A DNA stretch of 64,000 nt from Trifolium pratense (lineage: Eukaryota > Streptophyta > Magnoliopsida > Fabales > Fabaceae). The notes beneath the pieces were generated by a model. That model did no database searches and had not been told where the DNA came from. It saw nothing but the letters and a program-made list of their open reading frames with translations. Position numbers and translations under genes: made by a program. The stretch lies in assembly GCF_020283565.1 (NCBI RefSeq), contig NC_060060.1, forward strand, positions 29,078,001 to 29,142,000, in the 5' to 3' direction. Below, piece by piece: positions 22,893-34,283 of the stretch. Each line of letters starts with the position of its first letter. Within the stretch, counting starts at the first letter, position 1.

Positions 22893-25800
22893 ATGGATTC
22901 CAACACCATTCTTGATTATGCTCTGTTTCAACTCACCCCAACAAGAACAAGGTTTGTATCACATCACACCCCATGTTGCTATTTTCTCTTATTTCATTGT
23001 TCCCTTCTTTAAAAATTTGTTCTTTTTCACAAATCACTTATTGGGTTGTTGCTTTTTTGTTGCAGATTTGAGCTTTTAGTCTTTAATGGAACTGGTCGTG
23101 AGAAAATAGCTTCTGGGTTATTTGAACCTTTCATTTCTCATCTTAAATTTGTTAAAGATGAGATCTCTAAAGGTGGTTACTCTATTAGGCTTCTTCCTCC
23201 ATCCAACACTGCTTATTGGTTTTCCAAATCCACCTTTGAGAGGTGATTTTACCAATTTTGACTTTTTATTATTTTTATCTTTTGGTTTCTTAATGATTCT
23301 TGTTCTGTTCTTTCATAGTGCACTTGAATCAATTATATGATTAACTTAGTTTAAGTTGTTTTATGGATTGCCCGTTTGGATTGACTTATTTTTGAGCTTA
23401 TGCGAAACAACTTATGCAAATAAATAAGCTTTTATGTATAAGTTTTTCAAGGCAGTTTATGAGAAAACAGCTTATAAAAATACAACTTTTGTTAGTGAAA
23501 ACTTATAAATTAACATAAAAGTTTATTTATTTGCATAAGCTAAAAAAATAAGCCAAATCCAAACGGGCCCTTATTGTTTTTTAAGCAAAAAATGTGTTTT
23601 TGGGTCAAACTACTCTGTGAAGCTGATTTTGCTTTTCTTGTTGATAGATTTGTGCGCTTTGTTAGCACGCCTGCAGTTCTTGAGAGGTTTGTTAGCCTTG
23701 AAAAAGAAATCCAGCAGATTGACAGTCAATTTCAAGCGAATGCGTTGTCGATGTCAGTAACAATCCCAGATGAAGGTATGTATGGTTAGAAGCCGAAGCT
23801 TAAAACATGTTTTTGTTGATGTTTCTGTATGATTTGGTTAGTTCTTTTTGCCTATAAATCAATGAAGCTATATTATGAGTTACCCAGTGATGCTAGTTTT
23901 CTACTAAATTCCATTTTGTATCAGGAAACTTGCCACAAACAAATGGAAACACAAGGAGGTTGAGTGATTCTACAAAGGTGATTTATTTCTTAAAATATGT
24001 CAGAATTATACATTGATTATCTCGATAATTTCTTTTATTAATTCATTTTTTGTGTTTGCTTCAGTTAAATGATGTACTTGAAGGGGTTGATATTAAAGAA
24101 GAGGAAAACTCAAAGTAAGTTTCTACCTCTTCAATTGCTTCTGTTGATGAAATCATGAAATCTAATCTCTATTTGTTTGGCTAGTTCATTAGAAACTGTT
24201 GCTAAGACATTCAATTGCTGTAATCATTAGGATTTCCCTGCAACGTCTTTTGGAGTCTCGAATCGCACTACTTCGAAAAGAGCAAGCAATGGCGTATACA
24301 CGAAGTCTTGTTGCTGGCTTTGATATTGACAACATTGACGATCTTGTATATTTTGCAAATGCATTTGGAGCATCACGTTTAAGGTATGAATTGGAAAGAT
24401 AACTTATAAGTTCATACTTGGATACTGCAAATTGGAAAATATCCTCAATTCTTATTCTTACTAAATCTGTCAATGTTTTGTGTTTTAATTAGAGAAGTCT
24501 GACTCTTATGTGCATATAATCTTGTTGCCAATTTCCGCAAAGTACTTTTTTTTTTTCGTCAAAAACCTTGAACTTTCTTTTCAGACAAAAAGTTATCTTG
24601 ACAATTGATCCTACTTTGTAGATTGTGAAATTTCACTTGTCTAAGGGGATCCCTCTTTTTGCCATGGAGGTTCAACCAACTGTTGATGTTAGTTCTCTCA
24701 TTCCTTGAAAATCTAAGGATAATCGAGAACCTATTTGTGCGAATTTTTAGTTTAGTTTAAACTCTGAATGGACTATGCCATGCATGTGCATATCGGATTA
24801 GGGTAAAGTTTCTATAAAATGTAACTGTTTTCTTACGATCAGATATGCTACATTCAAAACTTGCATCCAGTATTTGTTAATTGGTGGATCTTGCCTCATT
24901 TACACGAAACCTTTAGTCGATTCTAAACCTCAATGTTCATTTTATGTAGGGAAGCTTGCATTAATTTTAAGGATTTATGGAAGAAAAAGCATGCAGATGA
25001 TCTTTGGGTTCAGGAAGTAGCTGCAATGCAGTCGAGTTTACCACCGGCATTCTCATTTTCTGGATCATCAGGAATCATACTCGCGAATGACATACCTTCC
25101 CATGAGCAGAATAACAAGAATAATAGCTCTACAGACAGTATTCCTTCCGGCGACGAAAATGCATTTCTTGAAACATCAAGCAAAAAAGAAGGTATTTTTC
25201 TAATCTTGTTTCCTTTTCTTTTACCTTAATTATATTACGAAGTCTCAAAAGTATAGAAAATTTGAGCATCCAAGCAAATCTCTGATATATTTTTTATAGA
25301 CAAATGTTACCATGTTACTGTTTATGTTAGCTTCCGGGATTTGAGCATATAATGGCTATTTATTTTGATGAAATGTTATGTGCAGATGTGAACTTGTCAC
25401 ACACGGCGAATGTTCATATGCCAATGCATATGCCATGGCCTTACAACGTACCGCCATATATGTATAATCCTGGTCAGCAAATGCCTTACCAAGGATATCC
25501 TCCGTACCATCAAAATAATATGCATTGGTCTTCTAACATGGGAGTGAATCAAAAATCATCAGCAACTAAAAAAGAGAAATCTCATTATAAGAAAATATCA
25601 GAAGAATATGAAGAGCAGCTAACTGAGTCCAGTGATCCTGATTCTGGGAGTGAGTCTGATTCAGATAAACAGAAAGACTCGAACAATTCTTTGAAGGAAG
25701 AAAAGAGGAAAAAACACAGAAGAAAATCAACTGGAACAGTTGTGATACGAAATATCAACTACATTACTCCAAAAAGGAGAAATGGAAATGAGAGTGGAAA

Positions 25801-27356
25801 CTCTGATGAATCTTCTTTAGAAGACGATGCTGTCTTCGACGAAGAAACCATCAAACAGAAGGTTGGTGTTGCACTTGAATCATTACAAAAGGTTCATAAA
25901 GCTGAAAAACGTGGTAATCGAAAAAAGTCGGCGGCCAAACACAATCCAACTAAATCTAGTGATGCTGCTGACGAAGATGAATCTGAAGATGGGAACAAGA
26001 ATGAGAATTGGAATGTATTCCAGAGCCTTTTGAAGATAGATACGGCCGAGACTGGAATTGATGGATCAGAACAGATGCAATCGATTGATGTTCAGGATGA
26101 ACATTTTGTGCTGAGAAACTCTGAAGGAAGAAGTTCTTCTCCAAAGAATCGTGAAGTTGTGAATGACTCCTTTATTGTGACTGATAGAGATAGAGGAAAT
26201 GAAGGCGGATCGAAGCTGAATGAATATGTAGACAACTATGGCCCAATTACAAAGATCAAGGAAAATATTGGTGAAGATATATTGCTATCACACATATCAA
26301 GAGGACCAAGAAATGAACTTGATGATCCATTAAATACTTCTGCTGCCGATTCATTACAAACCAAGGGAAGAGGGTCTGAAGATTGGTTCATTGTTGATAA
26401 CAATTTGGAAAATACGAGAAGTCATGATTCGTCAATTGTGCCTATAGTGTTTGATTCATCCAATGCTGAAAAAAGAAGTGATAGACCTATCATTGATGAT
26501 TCCTTCATGATACAAGGTCAATTGGTAGATAATAATCTTTCTGATTCGCAATGGAAGACGGATATGAGTATGGTTGAAGATCTAACATCTTCTAACAAGC
26601 TAGAAAGTGACACAAAAGAAAAGAATGCAGCTCCAAAGATAGAAGAGCCAAATGATCTCTGTATGGTTCTACGACGCGATTCTGGATCGGATTCAGTTGA
26701 GGCCTCGAGGACAATGGACTATGAAATTGACTTTTCTTACTCAGAACCTGATAGAAGAACTTCTGTTGATGATTCACAAGTTACTGTGAATAACAATCTT
26801 CCAAGTAGTCCAAAGAAAACCAATGTTGTTAAAAGCAAAGTCTCGCGTTTGTCTGGAAAGGGCACGCCGCCTGATATGATTTCAAGGAACAAAAAGCCGT
26901 CTCTCCCAAAAAGGCCTATTGTTCAGAAGAGTCAAAGGGAAAAGGTATTGTGAATTTTTTTTTAGGCTATGTTTGGTATGACAGTGAATGTATCAGAATC
27001 ATGGTGATATGCCGTGATTTTACAGAAGCTACACTCTATAGCTTATGGAAAATAACAGTAAGTTACCGTAATTTTGACATACCTACCGTGATACCAAACA
27101 TACACTCAGTTGCGAACACTTCAAGCGTTTCTTGTCATAACATTCATTAATATAGCTTCTGATTAATGACTATTTACGTGTGTAACAGGAAGATGAAATT
27201 AGGAGGCAGTTGGAAGAGAAGGCGATTGAACGCCAGAAGAGAATTGCCGAAAGAACTGCATCTTCTGGTGTTGCAGCAAGGATTTCTCCAAAGACTGACA
27301 AGAATAAGACTCAAACTGTTACCAGAGTCAGTTCTGTTAAGGTCAGGGGAAATTAG
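22893..27356 (+). CDS. COP1-interacting protein 7-like protein, nine exons
   Basis: Exons: 22893-22951, 23066-23242, 23648-23775, 23925-23977, 24065-24114, 24231-24383, 24950-25191, 25386-26944, 27189-27356. All introns are GT-AG and every join keeps frame, giving 862 residues. The N-terminus ([20 protein letters not shown]) and the block [21 protein letters not shown] in exon 6 are characteristic of the plant COP1-interacting (CIP7-like) family. Exon 8 codes a Met/Pro/Tyr-rich stretch (about 297-330), then acidic Ser/Asp-rich and Lys-rich low-complexity sequence; a charged helix ([20 protein letters not shown], about 808-827) lies near the C-terminus. The founding member is a nuclear COP1 partner promoting light-induced gene expression; that role for this copy is inference. 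MITEs lie in introns 2 and 8. The exon map was done by eye, so small shifts are possible. Confidence 0.9.
23370..23569. mobile_element. MITE in intron 2 of the CIP7-like gene
   Basis: Terminal inverted repeats GCCCGTTTGGATTGACTTAT and its complement ending AAATCCAAACGGGC bound 200 bp. The arms extend through AAGCTTATGC-like sequence. It is wholly intronic. Confidence 0.75.
26963..27112. mobile_element. MITE-like foldback in intron 8 of the CIP7-like gene
   Basis: GGCTATGTTTGGTATGACAGT on the left pairs with CCGTGATACCAAACATACACT on the right. It is about 150 bp, non-coding and intronic. Confidence 0.55.
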
Positions 27357-29282
27357 AAAAACTTGTTGGTATTCGGTATTCGTTTCATAAAGTGCAGGCT
27401 ATGATGAGTCTACATGGTATAGTGTATTTAAATGATTGATGATGTTATTAAATTAAATTAAATTGAAATGAAATGAATAGTTTTGTTTTGTATAAATAAA
27501 TTCTTGAGGTCATTGGAAGTTTTCAGACCTATATAGTTACTCAAAATAGAGATTTCTTTTGAATTTTGATTAATTGTTGTATATCACAGTATTCTTTATT
27601 CTCTTATGTATTATCATGTATGAAACCTTAGTAGCTTTGTTTTTGTTTGCAAACAACTATGAATGTTTGTCTTTTTTGTTCTGATTCCATTTTCAGTTAT
27701 TCTAAAAATAGAATAAAGAAAAATTGCGAAGGCGCGGTGGTGTTATTTAACGAACATTATGAATATTTTATGAAAATGATAAAATAGAATTTAATAATAA
27801 TAAATAATTTTAAAATCATATTTTTCATGTTTGAAAGACGTTTTTTTTCCCCGGCCGATGACTCGCTTGTTCAGTACTACTAACTATTATAGGAGGATGC
27901 CGTCCCCTCGGGACTACCTGTAGTTTCGGTTGTTGAATCTCGTGCAGGTTAGGTTGCTTGTATTGGCAGCAAGCGGTATCAAGAATATATTCATTGGACA
28001 CAAAATTTACATAGATAAAAATTATTTTGCCACAAAGTAGGCGTCGTCACGTGTACCCTCCATGTCAGCACCAACGAACATGTCAGCTCCACATATGCTG
28101 TATACATGCCACACCTTCATTTCCACATCAACATTTCCATTAAATATTTTATGTTAAGTTATGGAATAGACCAGAATTGCATAATTTTATAAATGAGAAC
28201 TAAATTTTTTAAAATAAAAATAGTTGACCAAAATTACAAAATAATAGGAAAACTAAAAGTTTATTTAAGTTTTATCTGTATAATAATAGGAAAAAAAATT
28301 GAGTTATTACTTGCTATTGATAATAAGTTGGAACGGTTTAAGGAGAAATATGTGAAGGAAAAAATGATTATGAATCAATCGTTCACCAAATTCAGCAACC
28401 ATATGCATATAACACACAATAACCAAAATGTTAAGTACTAGTTTGTTGTTAGATGTTAGAACTGAATAATAGAGAAAAGTTGATTATATATAGAAAGTCA
28501 ATAGACATAACAACAATTTTATACCCAAAAAAATAGACATAACAAATAATTTATTATCTATGAGCATGTCCATAAATTCATGAGGCATATAACAAATATA
28601 AAAGTTTAAAAAACAACCATACCTTATAATGTTAATATGTTCTAGCTAGTGCCTAACACACAATTAGTTTATTTTCTAACTTACTCAAATTTTCTTTATA
28701 TGGAGGATAAGTAGATCACAAAATTACTCATTTATAAAAAATTAAAAAAAAGTTCTCCTTTCTAACAATTGCTTTTGGTCAATAAAGGAGATAGATTCTC
28801 CACTCTCCTTTTTTTTTTTGACAAACATACCCTTGTTGATATATAGCATTGTGGTGTTCTTGAATTTGTACAAATAATTATTGAATTACTATTGCATACA
28901 ACTAAACTTAAAATGTCAAATACAACTCCAACAAGTGATTGAAAAGGTATCTTCATAATCCTTAATTATCTTTCTCACTTTCATCCTAGTTAAGCAATTT
29001 TTTTAGCTTAGAATTAACATTCCTGTTTTTTTAATGAAAGTGTAACACCTTAATTGCATGCATGTCTTGTATTTCTATTGTCAACCCAATTTAAATATTT
29101 TATAGACATTTTTTAATATTTTTTATGGGTTTTGAGTTTTGACTATAAGCTAAACATATTAATTTAATTAACTTATACACGTTTTGTGATGTTCATGGTT
29201 AGCACATCATGTAATCATGTTTGTTAATTCTTTAATTCCAGAGTTTCCAGGCATTATAAACAATTAAGGTTTGTTTTAAGGC
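27357..29282. other. intergenic stretch between two plus-strand genes
   Basis: The first few hundred bases are the 3' flank of the CIP7-like gene. A more GC-rich segment at 27845-27990 shows no recognisable frame. No other feature supported. Confidence 0.4.
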
Positions 29283-32200
29283 ATGTCTAGTGTGGGATTA
29301 TGTGGTTTGAAGTCATCAATCTTTCGAAGAAAATCAAGTGTTATTGAGGTAACTAATTAAGGGTTTGTTCTTCTTTTGTCATTATAATTTTCAATTTCAT
29401 TTATGAAATTTTCTTTTGAAACATTTTGATCAGTGCAACTGCAAATATTTTGACATGTTAATTTCCCAAAAAAAAAATTATGACATACTGTATATAACAA
29501 TATTTGTTAGAATTAGTTGGAGAGGATTAACTATACATAGTTAATTACAAGTTGGTTAGTATGTGTTTTTTAAACGCGTAAAAAAAAGTTGGTTAGTATT
29601 AATTGCAAGTTAGTTAAGATTTGTTAGTTTTTGCTAGGAAACCGCCATAATTAGGGTCTTACGCACCCCAACAGAGTATCTCTACAAGATTCAGTTCTTT
29701 GGACCGGCTATGAAACTAATCTCCGCTCATATGCTTAGGTCGCAATTTAAAACTTTTCACCTCTTCTGAAAAATGTTTTCAGGGGGAGAAACATTGATTC
29801 TCCTCCGCAAGCTCAATGTTGCTTAACCAACTGAGTCGCACTCGTTCTAATTAACTTTTCTCATTTATTCAATTTGAAACAATAATGTCTCCCAACATTA
29901 TTGGAAAAGTATGTGATATTATTGTATACAATACAATGTAGATATTTCATGTTTTACATAAGAATTTTGAATGTGAGAATGATGAGAATATTAATTACAA
30001 ATTCTTCTAATATATATGCAGGCAATGAGAAATTCTACAAACTCTTCTAATAAAAAAATGAAAAGATCTACCTCACCAAAGAAGCCTTCTACATTACCAA
30101 AGAAGCCTTCTATCTCATCACCAAAGAAGCCTTCTATCTCATCACCAAGGAAGCCTTTAAAGGCTAATCATAATGATGTGAAGGAAGAGTCAATGGAGTG
30201 GTCATTTATAGGTATGGATCAATTGATTTTAATGATGAAGCTTCATAAGAAAATCTTTGTCTTTAGGGACATCATGGATCTTGCTCCTTTGCAAACTTCT
30301 GCTTCCTTACGTGAGGTACTTTTCACTTTTCTTCATGTTCAAGTAACACAAAATGTTCTTGCCTCCTTTATAACATTGTCTTTCATATTGTAGATGGTTA
30401 TTACAACTTTGAAAGATCTACAAAGGCTTTATCCAAGGATCATACCAGTCAGAAAAGTGTTAAATGTTAAGGACAAGTCGATAAATCAGGTTTCAATCTT
30501 TTGTCACGCCTAATTAAACCAGAAATGTTATAAGTGATGTATTTTTATACCGTGTCAAAATATAGTGTTAAATTTTTTATGTTCAAATAAACATCGTTCA
30601 TTCTAAATGTAGACATTATTTCTCTAGGGTCTTGTCTATTTATGTGAGGCTTTAAAGTCTCTTGGAGAGTCATGGTTGAAGAAAAATGATTTTAAGGACA
30701 ACAACAATTGTAAGTTATCAATACCATCATCATGCAAGGATAGCACCAACATGCAACAATTAGGTATGCTATAAATATTAATCTTATTATTTCCTCGTGT
30801 CAAAGAATTAATCAGACGAGTTTAATAGAATAGTCATTGGTCAGACTTTACTTATCTTTTAGCTGAACTCGGAATTATTAGGCCCTCTCTCCTAAGAACT
30901 ATTTCAATTGTTTTTTCAGGTGAAACTATGTTAGCTACACTTGATTGTTTAATTAAGATTGCAAGTGAGAAATTTGATATGATGGAAGAAGATTCTTCTC
31001 CAAGGAAAGTTTACAGCCCCTCCCCCATTTCAGACATCACATCTTCTCCTCTCACACCAAAATCTGTTCTACCAGAATCAATGAAATACAATTCAAGTCC
31101 AACATCTTGCAACTCAACACTTTGGTCTCAAAGAATGCAAGCTGTTAGAAAGCTAAAACCAATTGAATTAAAGCGCTTATCTTACCATATGTCACCACAA
31201 CTTATTGAAACACAAAATACTAATATAGAAAATGAATTAATTATAGACAATGAAAAGGATCACAAAGTTGAAAATCTTCAAAAGGACACAGTTCAGAAAT
31301 TGGACAAAACAATGCTGCCACTGTCTCCGCTTCCGCCGCTGCCTCCTTCACCACATCCACCATCAACAACACCTCAATTGCAACAAAGTGAACTGGTAGT
31401 CAATATGCTGTCACCACCACCACCAACGGCACCACTGTCTCTAGCCATGGGCTCAGTTGCACTACCTCCACCAATTCCAGCACCTCCGCCGCCCTTCTCC
31501 ATGAATATTGGATCAGCTCCACCTCCTCCACCGCCAATGCCACATGGAAACGGAACTCCACCGCCAGCGCAACTGTCTCTAGGCTTAGGCTCAGTAGCAC
31601 TACCTCCACCAGTTCCAGCACCCCCGCCACCCTTGTCCATGAATTTTGGATCACCTCCTCCACCTCCGATGCCACATGGAAACGGAGTGCCACTGCCGGC
31701 GCCGCTGTCTCAAGGCTTATGCTCAGTAGCACTACCTCCATCAATTCCGGCACCTCCACCACCTTTGTCCATGAAACCTGGATCAGCTCCTGCTCCTCCA
31801 CCGCCAATACCACATGGAAATGGAGGCGCTGCGCCACCACCGCCTCCACTTGGAGCAGGCAGATCCTTAAGGCCTAAAGTAACTACAAAACTAAAAAGAT
31901 CAACACAGTTAGGCACGCTATATAGAAATCTCAAGGGAAAAGTAGAAGGGTCTAGCCTCAAAGGAAAATCATCTGGTGGAAGAAATGCTGCAATTGGAGC
32001 AAAAAGCAATGGAGGCAAACAAGGAATGGCTGATGCTTTAGCAGAGATGACAAAAAGGTATGCTGATCATGGTTTTAAACTGTAGTTACGGTGGAGCTGT
32101 CAAAATGGGCTAGCCCGAATAAATGTAGGCCTTGGGCCTTAAAATAACAGCCTGAATTTTTTTAGGGTTTTTTAGCCCGGCCAAAAAAAATCGAATTTAA

Positions 32201-33268
32201 ATAGGACCTTTTTGGCCCGGCCCGATAAAACATGAAGCCTATCTGGGCCAGTCCGATCAGGGCCGGGTAGCCCGTTTTGACAGTTTATGGTTACGCTTCA
32301 AACTTTTATACTGCCGCAAAATGTAGCCCATGCGGCTGCAAATATGATTGAGATGCCGTTGTGGAAACGTCTAAAATGTTAACTTTTTCCTCCTCACATT
32401 TTTACTAGGTCATCTTACTTTCTACAAATAGAAGAAGATGTTCAAAAGTACACAAAACACATCTTAGAACTAAGATCTTCTATTACCAATTTCAAGACAA
32501 AGGAAATGGCAGAATTGATCAAGTTCCACAAAGATGTTGAATCTGTTCTTGAGAAACTAACTGATGAATCACAGGTCAGTTTAATTTTAATGCATTTATC
32601 ATACTAGTATTCGTCGAAAAAAAATTATGTTAATTATAATTTATAGTTAGTTAGTTGTATTCGGTTATCAAGTTAGCAACGTTCGTTTAAAGTAAATCAC
32701 AGTATCACATTAGACTTACATCAATGTTCCATATCAACTGTTAATATCATTACATAGACATATATAATATATTATAAATAAATATACAATTTTGTTCATG
32801 CATAGGTGTTATCAAGGTTCGAAGGTTTCCCCTCGAAGAAGCTAGAAGCTATAAGAATGGCAGCAGCACTCTTCAATAAATTGGATTCAATACTCAATGA
32901 GCTTCAAAATTTGAATATAGTTACACCAGTGACTCAGTTTCTTGACAAGGTTGAACGTTATTTCAATAAGGTAATCCAAAAATCACTTAATATTAACATA
33001 CTATAAGCTATTTTCTTTGTTTGCAAACTTTGCATAAATTCATATTTAATAATTACTAACTCAACAAGATAAAAAAAATAAAAAAAACAGATCAAAACAG
33101 AATTAGATTCTTTGGAGCGAACGAAAGACGAAGAGGCGAAGAAATTTAAGGGCCATAACATCGAATTTGACTTCTACATCCTTGTAAAAATTAAAGAAGC
33201 AATGGTTGATGTTTCTTCAAATTGTATGGAGTTAGCACTAAAGGTTAGAAAAATGTCACATACACAAA

Positions 33269-33300
<32 letters not shown>

Positions 33301-33508
33301 CAGAATGTGGTAACTTAGATTGCATTTGAATTTAATGCAGGAAAGGCTGAAAAATGTAGAATCAAATTCAAATGGTAAATTGCTTTGGAGGGCTTTTCAA
33401 TTTGCATTTAGAGTTTATACATTTGCTGGTGGACATGATGAACGTGCTGATAAGTTAACAAGAGAATTGGCTCAAGAAATTGAGAGTGAACCCAATCAAG
33501 TACCATAG
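29283..33508 (+). CDS. At4g04980-like hydroxyproline-rich family protein, nine exons
   Basis: Exons: 29283-29348, 30022-30315, 30394-30489, 30628-30763, 30920-32057, 32409-32574, 32806-32970, 33091-33243, 33341-33508. The GT-AG joins keep frame, giving 793 residues. Order: basic SPKKPS repeats (about 38-58); a conserved N-terminal block with FRDIMDLAPLQTSASLRE and LVYLCEALKSLGESW; a proline-rich centre (about 331-512); then RRNLKGKVEG-like basic sequence and a helical C-terminal domain (SYFLQIEEDVQKYTKHI; FEGFPSKKLEAIRMAAALF). The architecture matches the plant family of uncharacterised At4g04980-type proteins. A proline-rich linker before a helical domain recalls FH1-type actin regulators, but no FH2 domain is seen, so the function is unknown. 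Intron 1 is the least certain part because exon 1 is only 66 bp. Confidence 0.85.
31435..31836 (+). repeat. three in-frame repeats of 132-138 bp in the proline-rich coding region
   Basis: CTGTCT recurs at 31435, 31573 and 31705, giving units of 46, 44 and about 44 codons. Each encodes a form of LS-x-GSVALPP-x-PAPPPP-x-SM-x-GS, a proline run, then PHGNG. The high similarity between units suggests recent expansion by slippage or unequal exchange. Confidence 0.85.
32095..32287. mobile_element. MITE in intron 5 of the At4g04980-like gene
   Basis: Ends AGCTGTCAAAATGGGCTAGC and GGGTAGCCCGTTTTGACAG are inverted repeats; inside are repeated GGCCCGG blocks. Its GC content stands out from the surrounding intron. 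A shorter related fragment is at about 36675-36740. Confidence 0.75.
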
Positions 33509-34283
33509 TTATATCTATGTAAAATCTTCTGCAAAGATTGTTGCTAATATTAGTAAATTAATGTAATATATATGTGTGCATGTGTGGATTAAAATATTGA
33601 CATGTGCTGAGATTCCTAAGTCGGATTTTTGTTTTGTTTTATTTTAAAGAAGTTTATACATTTTTGTACTTGTTTTTAAATCCAAAATATATATTGAAAA
33701 TGAAAGATTAGTTAAGCTTAACACAAGATGTTGTGCTAAAGCTTAGTAAGATAAATGTGTCCAAATACAAGAAATAAACAACAACAAAAAAATTCCTATC
33801 ATCATACATTAGAGGAGAGTTCAATTGCGGAGTAACATTCTCCAAAATATTTATTTATAGTAAAAGAAGAAGAAAAACCACGTCGAGCCAACATATGAGC
33901 ACATTTTATCTCTCTCGATGAAAAACATAGAGTTGGTCGGTCCGTCCCATGAAGTGAATGATTTTTTTTCATCTCTTTACAAACTTCTACCTTTTCATTC
34001 AAATTCACACCATTAACAAAAAGTGAATGATTTTTTTTCTCCCTCACCATAGTGCAATGTATTAAAACAACCTAATTAATCATTTTATTTTATAATCAGA
34101 TATATCAGTAATTCAATAAATTTAAAAAATAATTTTTGTTTTATAATAGTTACAAGTAAATGTACTGTACATATTTTATAATAAAAAATACACATAATAT
34201 CTACCAGTACCAACAAACAAACACTTCATGCCAACAAAAAATCAACCAACAACTCACACGTGCATAACAAGTAGTAGAAATTT
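33509..34283. other. intergenic stretch between convergent genes
   Basis: It holds the 3' flanks of the At4g04980-like gene (plus) and PPO (minus). Nothing else recognised. Confidence 0.5.

Noticed and set aside
27845..27990. GC-richer segment downstream of the CIP7-like gene
   Set aside because: Looked at on both strands for a gene or transposon end; nothing recognisable.
29640..29850. Possible SINE or tRNA-like segment on the minus strand in intron 1 of the At4g04980-like gene
   Set aside because: GACTCAGTTGGTTAAG resembles an A box, but no convincing B box, tail or target duplication was found.
31374..32018. Gly/Val-rich minus-strand frames up to 149 codons
   Set aside because: Shadows of the proline-rich coding exon; proline codons read backwards give Gly and Trp/Val-rich frames.
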